A stretch of DNA of 64,000 nt. Origin: CAVVIH01 sp963748295. GTDB lineage: Bacteria; Acidobacteriota; Vicinamibacteria; Vicinamibacterales; 2-12-FULL-66-21. The stretch is from positions 1 to 64,000 of the forward strand of contig CAVVIH010000005.1 in NCBI GenBank assembly GCA_963748295.1. Direction: 5' to 3'. The notes under the pieces are model-generated. The model did no database searches. It had not been told where the DNA came from and was given only the letters and a program-made list of their open reading frames with translations. Positions 18,941 through 26,592 of the stretch are shown here, piece by piece. Positions within the stretch are counted from its first letter, which is position 1. Each line of letters opens with the position of its first letter. Both the position numbers and the translations under genes were made by a program.

Positions 18941-21664
18941 CTATTCCCCCAGCTCGACGAGCCAGATCGCGCTCGCGCGCGCCAGAATCGCGACGAGCAA
19001 ACGGTCTCCGCGGGGCGTGAAGTCCAGCGAGTCCGCGGCGATTTCGAAGTGTTCCCGCAATTCCAGCCAGGGCCGGGGCTCGCCGGTCGGCCGGCCCGAT
19101 GAGTCGATCGGCACACGCCAGACGGCGCGGCGATCGTCGATGAAATAAATGAATGGTGATCCGGGGTGCCACGCGGCCTGTCGCTCGTTTCCTGGCAGGC
19201 TCGTCAACTGGCGTGGATGATTGCCGTCGGCATCGACGACCCACAGATTCCAGCTGCCATCACTGACGGCCTCGTACACGAGGAGACGTCCATCGGGTGA
19301 CCACCGGTGGTACTCATCCGCCGCTCCTGGCAGATCGAGGATTTTCGTCTCGAGCGCCATTCCGGTTGACGGATCGATTCGCACGAAGCCCGTGCTGGTC
19401 GCGTTGGCGCTCATGGCGAATCGCGAACCAATCGGAGACCAGTCCACGCAACAGGTCATCGCGTACTTGTCGCGCCAGCTTGCGTCGGGCATGTGAAGCT
19501 CGGTGCCGTCCGGACGCATGAGATGCACGCCTTCATGTCCCGCGCCGATCACATCGACCGCGACCCACTTCCCGTCGGGAGAAATCCTCGGCCTCTGCTC
19601 GGCCGCCGGACTCGACGTAATGCGAACCGGCTCCGCACCCGGCGCGATCACCTTCCAGATATCGAGGCTGCCGCGACGATTCGACTGGAACATCACGCCG
19701 ACTCCATCGGCGAGCCAGCGGCCGCGGCTGTCGAGGAACTCACCGCTCGTCAGCGCCGTGCCTTCGCCGGTGGTGGAAATGCGATCCGCGGCCGCTGGAA
19801 AACTCCAGAGCGCGCTCGTGCTCTTCTGCTTGACGGCCAGCAACTGCCGTCCATCGGGAGCGATCGTGAACGCCGTCGCGTCCAGGCCGGATGTCACGCG
19901 TTCGGGATCCCCCGACGGCGCGCCGGAAGCGTCGATGCCAATCCGCCACAGGTCGGAGATGCCGTCCCGCGACGAGATGAAGAAGAGACTGTCATCGGTG
20001 ATCGACCAGCGGGGATTGTCGACCCGCTCGAAGATCCGGTTGACGCGTCCCGACGCGAGATGGACCACGTAGAGCGTTCCTCTCGTGCCCATTTCCGAGC
20101 TTTTGAAGGCGAGAAGCTGGCCGGATGGCGACAGCTCGCCGGCTCGCGCGCCCCCATCCACCATGCCGCAGGTCAAGCATGTCGAAGAGCCGGACGCGAG
20201 CGAGAGGCGGTAGACCTGCTTGAGCCCCTGCTCGCTGAAGTTGGTGTACACAAGTGAACCGTCGCGCGACCACGTCAGGCTGAACGCGTAGAGAATGCCG
20301 GGCTTGATCGACATCTCCCTGCGCAGGCCGCCGCCGAGCGCCGTCATCGTGTAAATGCCGCCGCCGTCGTGATCCGAGTAGAAAGCGATCCGCTGGCTGT
20401 CCGGAGACCAGGCTGGATGCTCAGCGGTTCCGGCGAGCGATCCCGTCAAGTTGATAGGGTTCGCGCCCGACGGATCGCAGATCCAGATGTCACTCTCGCC
20501 AGACACCTCAGATGCATACGCAATCAGATTTCCGGTCGGGCTCCACGCAGGACTCTTCTGGATTGCACTCGAGCTCAGAAACGGTGTCACGCGCGGCGCG
20601 GCCGATCGGAAACCAGCGGGGGCGACGCTGCGCGCCTTCCAGAACCACACCGCGCCGACGCTGACGCCGATCGCGACTGCCAGCGACAACGCCGCCATCC
20701 CGAATCGGCCCGCGCGGGATCGCGGAGCAGCCGGCCGCGAATGCTGCGGCACGAGCGCTTCAAGATCGAAGGCGAGATCGGCGGCCGACTGGAACCGCAG
20801 CTGCGGCGATTTTTCGAGGGAGTGATCCACGATCCTGCGCAGGCCCGACGCGAGCGCGGGATCGAGATCCGGCAGGGGCGCTGGCGAATCCCGCAAGACG
20901 GCGCTGACAGTGTCGGCAATTGACCCGCGATGGAACGCTCGCCGGCCGCTGAGCATTTCGTACAGGATCGCCCCGAGCGAGAACAGATCCGATCGATGGT
21001 CGACGGGCTCGCCACGAGCCTGCTCGGGCGACATGTAGCTCGCCGTGCCGACGATGAGACCCATCTGGGTCACCGTCCTGCCCGCGTCGGAAGCGTCGGC
21101 GTCAATCAGCTTCGCAATTCCGAAGTCGAGAATCTTCACGCGCCGGTCAGTGGTGACGAAGATGTTCTCGGGCTTCAAATCACGATGCACGATTCCCTTG
21201 CCGTGAGCGGCGGCAAGGCCTCGGGCGATTTGGACGCAGTAGTCAATTGCGGTGACCGCCGGCAGAGGTCCTCGATCGAGATGAGCCCTGAGCGTCGCAC
21301 CTTCGAGCAGCTCGGCGACGATGTAAGGGCAGTCGCCGGCGGCGCCCGAGGCCATGCCGGTGTCGTAGATCGTGAGAACGTTCGGGTGGTTCAGCGCGCC
21401 GGTCGCGCGCACTTCCTGCTCGAAGCGACGCAAGCGATCCGGGTCCGCGGCAAACACCGCGGGAAGGGTTTTGATGGCGACATCCCGGCCAATTCGGGGG
21501 TCGCGGGCGCGATAGACATCCCCCATCCCACCGGAACCAAGGGACCCGAGGATCTCGTATGGGCCTACGCCTGCGCCGGCGCTCATCTTCGGCGCATGGG
21601 TCCCGTTGACACTGGTCAATGTCTGCGGATTATACGACGCGGCGTCTCCAGTCGAAGCCGTCAA
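18941..21664 (-). CDS. Ser/Thr protein kinase with transmembrane segment and PD40/TolB-like propeller
   Basis: Residues about 35-305 form a Hanks-type kinase: glycine loop LGSGGMGDVY, VAIK (Lys65), catalytic HRDLKPEN (160-167) and DFG (180-182), with the acidobacterial MSPEQARGE. One TM helix follows at about 321-342 (FGMAALSLAVAIGVSVGAVWF). The remaining 560 residues are PD40/WD40-like beta-propeller blades (repeats of SPAWSPTGNLIAYAS, HPAWSPDSQRIAFYS, RPRISPDGKWVAVDV), placed outside the membrane. No frame breaks. The intact catalytic residues predict an active receptor-like kinase; the propeller ligand is unknown. It is convergent with PP2C and divergent from a 27-residue membrane microprotein. 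An alternative start is Met27. Confidence 0.95.
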   Translation of the reverse strand: MTASTGDAASYNPQTLTSVNGTHAPKMSAGAGVGPYEILGSLGSGGMGDVYRARDPRIGRDVAIKTLPAVFAADPDRLRRFEQEVRATGALNHPNVLTIYDTGMASGAAGDCPYIVAELLEGATLRAHLDRGPLPAVTAIDYCVQIARGLAAAHGKGIVHRDLKPENIFVTTDRRVKILDFGIAKLIDADASDAGRTVTQMGLIVGTASYMSPEQARGEPVDHRSDLFSLGAILYEMLSGRRAFHRGSIADTVSAVLRDSPAPLPDLDPALASGLRRIVDHSLEKSPQLRFQSAADLAFDLEALVPQHSRPAAPRSRAGRFGMAALSLAVAIGVSVGAVWFWKARSVAPAGFRSAAPRVTPFLSSSAIQKSPAWSPTGNLIAYASEVSGESDIWICDPSGANPINLTGSLAGTAEHPAWSPDSQRIAFYSDHDGGGIYTMTALGGGLRREMSIKPGILYAFSLTWSRDGSLVYTNFSEQGLKQVYRLSLASGSSTCLTCGMVDGGARAGELSPSGQLLAFKSSEMGTRGTLYVVHLASGRVNRIFERVDNPRWSITDDSLFFISSRDGISDLWRIGIDASGAPSGDPERVTSGLDATAFTIAPDGRQLLAVKQKSTSALWSFPAAADRISTTGEGTALTSGEFLDSRGRWLADGVGVMFQSNRRGSLDIWKVIAPGAEPVRITSSPAAEQRPRISPDGKWVAVDVIGAGHEGVHLMRPDGTELHMPDASWRDKYAMTCCVDWSPIGSRFAMSANATSTGFVRIDPSTGMALETKILDLPGAADEYHRWSPDGRLLVYEAVSDGSWNLWVVDADGNHPRQLTSLPGNERQAAWHPGSPFIYFIDDRRAVWRVPIDSSGRPTGEPRPWLELREHFEIAADSLDFTPRGDRLLVAILARASAIWLVELGE

Positions 21665-21703
21665 TCACCGGAGGAGTACGCTTCGCTGTGCGCCGGTATG
21701 AAT

Positions 21704-21786
21704 CTCAGCCAACCCGCCACGTGTTCAGAAGGGAACACACATCCCTCTTCGTCCGAAGCTAGACTGCTGCACACGATCACGAGCCC
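21704..21786. promoter_or_regulatory. Divergent intergenic element 2, near-duplicate of the 17805 element
   Basis: GTGTTC-N6-GAACAC is at 21721-21737 and CTTCG-TC-CGAAG at 21747-21758, followed by a 28-bp tail ending CACGAGCCCA. The block aligns to 17821-17884 at about 58 of 65 positions, and CTCAGyCAACCCG is also shared on the left. It sits between the divergent kinase gene and the microprotein gene, as element 1 sits between the AI-2E-like gene and PP2C. Confidence 0.6.
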
Positions 21787-21864
21787 ATCCGGGATCCGGG
21801 CATTGGAGCTACGACAGAACGTCGGAAGACCGCAATGCCCGTCAGTCAGATGCAGGAGAGAAAC

Positions 21865-21948
21865 ATGGACCTGAACACTCTACTCATCGTCGTCTTGGTG
21901 GTGCTGCTCCTCGGCGGCGGGGGATTCTATTACAGACGTCGCGCCTGA
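21865..21948 (+). CDS. 27-residue single-pass membrane microprotein
   Basis: The peptide reads MDLNTLLIVVLVVLLLGGGG followed by FYYRRRA and a stop. GGAGAG lies at 21855-21860 just before the ATG, a good ribosome binding site. One TM helix is followed by glycines, aromatic residues and a positive tail, so the C-terminus should face the cytoplasm. Short proteins of this pattern (DUF3309-like or unnamed) are widespread and are often stress induced, though this is from general memory rather than a family match. It sits directly downstream of regulatory element 2, divergent from the kinase. No function assigned. Confidence 0.7.
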   Translation: MDLNTLLIVVLVVLLLGGGGFYYRRRA

Positions 21949-21979
21949 CACTCCAAGCGGCGCACGGGTACTGGAAAAC

Positions 21980-22321
21980 TCAAGATACGCGTTCAAAAGT
22001 AACGGTCTGAGCCATCAGATTCGGCGTGGCCGTTCTGCTGGCCAGCCTCCATGCATCTGACCAACGGGCTTCAGCGGTGCTGATGTCCGCAGTCTCCCAC
22101 CACTCCTGGTCGGTGCGCGCCAGATCCGGCAGCGCGAAACCAAGAAGGTCTTCGACCTGGCCGAAGGTGAGGACGACGGTATTCGCGTATCTCTTTTCCA
22201 GGTATTCGTAGAGCCACCGATACTTGCCCGCCTTGTTGTACCCGTGGCGCTTTGGAACGTCTGCGTCTGCTTTGGCCTCGTCGCGCGCCGGCGATCCGCG
22301 CTTCTTCATCCACTCCAGCAT
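21980..22321 (-). CDS. DUF7662-like small cytoplasmic protein
   Basis: A 113-residue protein with the pattern KYRWLYEYLEKRYANTVVLT, then FGQVEDLLGFALPDLARTDQEWW, and a closing ...QTVTFERV. The spacing KYxxLxxYL, LTFxxVExLLGxxLP, WW and terminal VxFER is that of the DUF7662 family, a family of unknown function often encoded in stress or mobile contexts. There is a basic/acidic leader (residues 1-28). No enzyme motif is visible. The start at 22321 is 31 bp from intergenic element 3; the convergent microprotein gene ends 31 bp away. Confidence 0.72.
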   Translation of the reverse strand: MLEWMKKRGSPARDEAKADADVPKRHGYNKAGKYRWLYEYLEKRYANTVVLTFGQVEDLLGFALPDLARTDQEWWETADISTAEARWSDAWRLASRTATPNLMAQTVTFERVS

Positions 22322-22352
22322 GCGGCCCTCATTCCTTCCAGAGTCACGAGTA

Positions 22353-22416
22353 GGACAAGGATACGAGACCCGATCCTATTCGGCTCCTGCGCCGGCGCGT
22401 GTGTCCAATTGCACAT
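22353..22416. promoter_or_regulatory. Intergenic element 3, related to the right half of the 17805 element
   Basis: GGACAAGGATACGAGACCC at 22353-22371 parallels GGACAAGATAACGAGCCC at 17867-17884. CTATTCGGCTCCTGCGCCGG and the ending AATTGCACAT at 22376-22416 parallel 17908-17949. The palindromes of elements 1 and 2 are missing. It lies upstream of the DUF7662 gene and downstream of the HTH-Mop gene stop. Function as a promoter or operator is inferred. Confidence 0.45.
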
Positions 22417-22464
22417 GCGGTGCAGGAGGGCGCCGCCGGCGCCGCTGGTCAGCTCTCTTCCCTT

Positions 22465-22947
22465 TTAGACGTTTCTCCGGCGGCGACGGATGCCCGCGAC
22501 TGGACGCGCCGGGGTCGCGATCATCACCTCGGTCGACTTGATGATCGCGATCGCATCGTCACCGCGGCGCAGCTTGAGCGCGCGGACGGCGTCGGCGGTG
22601 ATCACGGCGGTGAGCGACTCGTTGCCGACGCGCAGGCGCACCTGCGCGAGCAGGCCGTCCACCCGGACTTCTTCGACGAACCCGTGCAGCCGGTTGCGCG
22701 CGCTGAGGCCGCCGACTGATTCTTCTGGATCAGGCTTGCGCCGTCTCGTCTCCGCCTGCCCTGAACGAGCGGAGCGAGTCGAAGGGGCAGGGCGGGCGAG
22801 CAGCCGCTCGATCTCGGCGTCCGAGATCCGGTGATGACCGCCTTCCGTCCGCGTGGTTCGCACCACGCCCGTGTGCACCCAGCGCTTGAGGGTCGAATAC
22901 GCGACACCGAGCTGCGCGGCGGCGGCCCGAACCGTGAGAAGTGGCAT
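22465..22947 (-). CDS. Molybdate-responsive-type regulator: MerR/excisionase-like HTH + Mop (TOBE) domain
   Basis: Residues 1-50 are a MerR/excisionase-like winged helix (VRAAAAQLGVAYSTLKRWVH, then EGGHHRISDAEIERLL). A low-complexity linker follows (about 51-80), and residues 82-150 are one Mop/TOBE domain (LSARNRLHGFVEEVRVDGLL, then ITADAVRALKLRRGDDAIAII), which binds molybdate or tungstate in ModE and ModC proteins. The gene is divergent from modA with about 120 bp between them, so it most likely controls modABC in response to intracellular molybdate. It differs from classical ModE (LysR-type HTH plus two Mop units). The linker is encoded partly by a palindromic REP-like repeat. Confidence 0.88.
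   Translation of the reverse strand: MPLLTVRAAAAQLGVAYSTLKRWVHTGVVRTTRTEGGHHRISDAEIERLLARPAPSTRSARSGQAETRRRKPDPEESVGGLSARNRLHGFVEEVRVDGLLAQVRLRVGNESLTAVITADAVRALKLRRGDDAIAIIKSTEVMIATPARPVAGIRRRRRNV
22753..22795. repeat. REP-like palindromic sequence inside the HTH-Mop gene linker
   Basis: The arms CGCCTGCCC and GGGCAGGGCG enclose GAACGAGCGGAGCGAGTCGA. The inner GAGCGGAGCGAGTCG motif is the type seen in dispersed repeats of high-G+C genomes. It lies between the two domains and keeps the reading frame, encoding an Ala/Pro/Ser/Arg-rich stretch (APSTRSARSG). Confidence 0.45.
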
Positions 22948-23005
22948 GACAGTTTGCAGTATAGAGGCGAATCGAGCTAATGTAAGTCGATTTTTAGTTC
23001 TATTT

Positions 23006-23042
23006 GAGGCAATGCCTCTAGCTGGCAGGCCTGAAGGCCTGC
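23006..23042. repeat. Two adjacent palindromes between the regulator and modA
   Basis: GAGGCA-A-TGCCTC lies at 23006-23018 and GCAGGCCT-GA-AGGCCTGC at 23025-23042, in the only non-coding gap between the HTH-Mop gene and modA. The second resembles a common dispersed repeat of acidobacteria; the first could be an operator. Neither resembles the known ModE box. Confidence 0.5.
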
Positions 23043-23067
23043 GCTACGAGCATCGCCGTCGTAACGA

Positions 23068-23886
23068 ATGGCTACTGCATCCGCCGACGCCACAATCGAC
23101 TTCTCATTCTCCTGGCGCTGGCGGTCGCGGGCGACGTCGCGACGCCGCTTGCGCTCGCCGCAGCTCTGGGCCTGTCGGCCCAACGGCCGCCCACCATCGC
23201 CGCGGCAGCGAACCTCAATTTCGCGCTGACCGAGATCGCCGATCGGTTCGCAAAGAGCAGCGGAACCGGCGTGGAGATCGTCTTCGGCTCATCGGGCACA
23301 CTGACGCGTCAGATCAAGGACGGCGCTCCATTCGAGCTGTTTCTGGCCGCTGATGAGGACTTTCCAAATCAGCTGACCGCGGCGGGCCTGACCCGCGACG
23401 CCGGAATGGTGTATGCCGTCGGGCGGCTCGTTGTCTTTGCGCCAACCGGGTCGCCGCTCAGCGTCGACGAACGGCTCGACGGTCTGGCGCAGCTCGTGAA
23501 AGCGGGGAAAGTGGGCCGGTTCGCGATCGCCAATCCGGACGTCGCGCCCTATGGCAAGGCTGCGGAGGCCGTGCTGCGCAAGCGTGGACTTGTGGGACGC
23601 GATCCGGCCGCAGCTGGTGATGGGCGACACGATCTCGCAGGCGGCGCAGTTCGCCACTACGGGCAACGCGTCGGGCGGGCTCATCGCGTATTCACTGGCC
23701 CTCGCACCCGGCTTCTCGGACCGCGGCAAGTACGCCTTGATCCCCGAGGCGGATCATCCGCCGCTGCGACAGCGTATGGTGCTCCTGAAGCGTGCCAGCG
23801 CGGCGTCGGAGCAGTTCTATGCGTATCTCCAGACAGAACCAGCCCGCGAGATCTTCCGGAAGCACGGATACGGAGTGTCGCAGTAG
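23068..23886 (+). CDS. modA: Molybdate ABC transporter substrate-binding protein ModA, frame break, uncertain start
   Basis: The periplasmic binding protein is read in one frame from a signal-like LLILLALAVAGDVATPLALA through NLNFALTEIADRFAKSSGTG, then FGSSGTLTRQIKDGAPFELF and LAADEDFP (the family SSG and D/SADE ligand context). After a break near 23595 it continues in the next frame (IRPQLVMGDTISQAAQFATT, ending EPAREIFRKHGYGVSQ). The ATG at 23068 is in a different frame from the signal sequence, and no in-frame ATG or GTG is visible upstream, so either an indel or a non-standard start is present. It is followed by modB 6 bp later. Role: capture of molybdate or tungstate and delivery to ModB. 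Confidence 0.85.
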
Positions 23887-23892
23887 CCGGCC

Positions 23893-24561
23893 ATGGACTG
23901 GACGGCTCTGCGCGTCTCGCTGTGGCTCGGCGTCGGGACCGTCGCGATCCTGCTGCCGTTCGGCATCTGGTTCGGCCGCCTCCTGGCCACCCGCGATTTT
24001 CCCGGCAAGCTGCTGACCGAAGCGCTCGTCACCGTGCCGCTCGTGCTGCCGCCGACGGTCCTCGGGTTTTACCTCCTCGTCACGTTCGGTGCGCGCTCTC
24101 CGCTTGGCCAGGCGTTCCAGTCGATCGTCGGGCAGTCGCTGCCGTTCTCTTTCGAAGGCCTGCTCCTCGCCTCGGCGATCGTCAACATCCCATTCGTCGT
24201 CCAGCCGATTCAACGCGGCTTCGAGGCGATTCCGGCCGACGTGCGTGATGCGGCGTCCTGCTGCGGCCTGTCACCGTGGCAGCGTTTCGCGCGCATCGAG
24301 GTGCCGCTCGCCTGGCCGAGCATCCTGACCGCGGCCATCCTCGCCTTTGCGCACACGCTCGGCGAGTTCGGCGTCGTGTTGATGGTGGGAGGCAACCTCC
24401 CGGGCGAGACGCGGACGATGAGCGTGGCCATCTACGATCGCATGCAGGCGTTCGACGATCGCAGCGCCGGCATCATGGCGGCGACGCTGCTCGCGATTGC
24501 CGTCGGGACCCTGATGGCGACGACAACGCTCTCACGCCGCGTGGGAATGCGACGTGGGTGA
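23893..24561 (+). CDS. modB: Molybdate ABC transporter permease ModB
   Basis: A 222-residue inner-membrane permease. The start MDWTALRVSLWLGVGTVAIL is the family's first TM; PPTVLGFYLLVTFGARSPLGQ and the EAA loop (DAASCCGLSPWQRFARIEVPLAWPSIL, residues about 118-145, containing the G-x-x-W-x-x-F contact to the ATPase) are typical. It ends in a basic tail. It overlaps modC by 8 bp, showing translational coupling. It forms the channel for molybdate imported with ModA and ModC. Confidence 0.95.
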   Translation: MDWTALRVSLWLGVGTVAILLPFGIWFGRLLATRDFPGKLLTEALVTVPLVLPPTVLGFYLLVTFGARSPLGQAFQSIVGQSLPFSFEGLLLASAIVNIPFVVQPIQRGFEAIPADVRDAASCCGLSPWQRFARIEVPLAWPSILTAAILAFAHTLGEFGVVLMVGGNLPGETRTMSVAIYDRMQAFDDRSAGIMAATLLAIAVGTLMATTTLSRRVGMRRG

Positions 24562-25666
24562 GAAGCGCCTGTCGGTCACCCTGCGGCAGACGGCGCCCAT
24601 TCCGCTCGACGTGGAGTTCGCCTGCGACCCCGGCGACGTCCTGGCGATATTCGGGCCGTCGGGCAGCGGAAAGACGACGATTCTCCGCAGCATTGCCGGA
24701 CTCTATCGGCCGGCGCGGGCGTCCGTACGGTCCGGCGCCCAACCCTGGACCGACACCGCGAGCGGCGCCTTCGCGCCGCCGCATCAGCGCGCCGTCGGGT
24801 TCGTGTTCCAGGAGTACGCGCTGTTCCCGCACCTGACCGCGCTCGGCAACGTCATGACCGCGCTCGGCCACCGCAGCCGGAACGAGCGGCGGCCGCGGGC
24901 GCAACAGTTGCTGGCGCAGGTTCATCTCGGTGGCCACGAGGATCGCCGTCCGCAGGATCTCTCCGGGGGAGAACGCCAGCGCGTGGCGCTGGCGCGCGCG
25001 CTCGCGCGCGAGCCGGCGGTGCTGTTGCTCGACGAACCGTTCGCCGCCGTCGATCGCTCGGTGCGCAGGAGCCTGCAGAACGAGATCGACGCGCTGCGCC
25101 GCACGCTCGACATCCCGCTGATCCTGGTGACGCACGATTTCGACGATGTGGTGCGGCTGGCGACGCACGTGCTGATGCTCGAGCGCGGCCGCGCGGTGGC
25201 GTACGGGCCGCTGCCCGAACTGACGAGCCGTCCGGACCTGCCGTGGCTTCGCGATGCCGTCGGCCTCGGCAGCGTCTTCGAGGCGGTCGTCGCGCGGCGT
25301 CAGCCGGAGCGAGGGCTGCTCGAGTTGACGTTCGACGGCGGCACGCTGCTCGCGTCCGATCGTCAGATTACGGAAGGGAGCACCATCCGCATAAGAATTC
25401 CCGCGCGCGAGGTAATCCTGGCAAGCAGCAAGCCGGAAGGCCTCAGCGTGCACAACGCGCTGGCCGGGACGGTGTCGGCGATCCGGTTGGATGCGGGGTT
25501 CGATTCGGTCATCGTTCAGTTGTCCGTCGGCCGGGCGCTGCTGCTTGCGGAAGTCACGCGCGACGCCGTCGAACGGTTGCAGATTGCCGTCGGACGGCCG
25601 CTCTACGCGCTCGTCAAGTCGGTGTCGATCGGTGTCACCGGCGTCGAAACGCGCAAGCCGGATTGA
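24554..25666 (+). CDS. modC: Molybdate ABC transporter ATP-binding protein ModC
   Basis: A 370-residue ATPase. Walker A GPSGSGKTT (34-42), Q-loop in VFQEYALFPHL, signature LSGGERQRVALARAL (about 136-150) and Walker B VLLLDEPFAAVD are all intact. The last ~70 residues form a Mop/TOBE domain (SVHNALAGTVSAIRLDAGFD, then LLLAEVTRDAVERL), which fits ModC and not other import ATPases. The GTG start overlaps the end of modB. The cluster modABC is a complete uptake system. It converges on the beta-barrel gene with 4 bp between the stops. Confidence 0.95.
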   Translation: MGEKRLSVTLRQTAPIPLDVEFACDPGDVLAIFGPSGSGKTTILRSIAGLYRPARASVRSGAQPWTDTASGAFAPPHQRAVGFVFQEYALFPHLTALGNVMTALGHRSRNERRPRAQQLLAQVHLGGHEDRRPQDLSGGERQRVALARALAREPAVLLLDEPFAAVDRSVRRSLQNEIDALRRTLDIPLILVTHDFDDVVRLATHVLMLERGRAVAYGPLPELTSRPDLPWLRDAVGLGSVFEAVVARRQPERGLLELTFDGGTLLASDRQITEGSTIRIRIPAREVILASSKPEGLSVHNALAGTVSAIRLDAGFDSVIVQLSVGRALLLAEVTRDAVERLQIAVGRPLYALVKSVSIGVTGVETRKPD

Positions 25667-25670
25667 GCGC

Positions 25671-26592
25671 CTATCGCCACCGATACCGCATCGTCATCGC
25701 CACGTTCAGCGAGAAGTAGCGTTTGTCGGGAACGTTCGAGTCGCGTTTTTCGAGCGCGGCGACCCAGCTGGCGCTATCCGCGGCGAGATCGGCCGCACAT
25801 AGGAGGCCGCGAGCACGATCCGCTGATCTTCTCGCCACACTCGCGCGTCGCCGACACGGATCAACCGTTCGTAGCGCTGCGGCCGGTATCCAGCTCGAAC
25901 GCCAGCTCGTCGTCCTGCACATCGATCGGCATCGAGTAGGCGATGGTGTAGACATGGCGCCGGTATCTGTCGCGGACCGCTTCCGAGTGGCGCGTCTGGA
26001 ACTTGTATCCGACGGTCAGCCGGCTGTCCCCGAGCGTCGATCGAACTTCGCGCCGACATAGGGGCTCATTCTGCTTGTCTCGGGATTGAGCGGATATTCC
26101 TTGTATCGAAGTGCGCCGGTCGCAATCAGGCGCATCTCCGACGTCAGCTTCAGGACCACGCGTTCAGAGAACGGCATATTCGTTGGCCAGTTCCCGGTCC
26201 TCGGACGATCCTTTCAGCGTGACGTTGCCGCCCGTTTCGAACCGGACCGGTCCGGCACGTTGGATCGCCATCGCGTATATCTGCCCTGGCCGATCCGATC
26301 CCGAGTCGTCGGTGTTCGTGTACCGATTGAACGCGACGTCGTAGCCAAATTCGAACGAGCGATGCTCGTAGCGGAACGAGGCCCCGGGGGCGAGGCCGTA
26401 GGAGCGCACCGGCTCGGGATCGTGATTGATGTTGCCGTCGAACGCGTTCATCAGCGAGAAGTCGATGTGCGAGGACCGATCCGCACCTGGGGCCGGCGCC
26501 GTCGATGGCCGCGGCTGAGGAACGTCGGTCGTCTGCGTGTACGCCACCGTCGTCAGCGACGCCAGGACCACCGTCGAAAGAAACGTTTTCAT
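25671..26592 (-). CDS. Exported beta-barrel-like protein, last gene of the glycan operon, frame-disrupted
   Basis: A signal peptide (MKTFLSTVVLASLTTVAYTQ) is followed by a Pro-rich stretch and alternating hydrophobic/aromatic strands typical of an outer-membrane barrel (FRYEHRSFEFGYDVAFNRY, then RYKEYPLNPETSRMSPYVG, ending KRYFSLNVAMTMRYRWR). Three or more breaks are needed (near 26165, 26045, 25990, 25800). The ending with Arg rather than Phe is unlike classical porins, but the YxxSxNVxMTxRYRW pattern resembles acidobacterial DUF-type outer barrels. It overlaps the deacetylase gene as ATGA, so it is the tail of the nine-gene operon and could be the outer-membrane exit or anchor for the glycan (inference). 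Confidence 0.6.
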
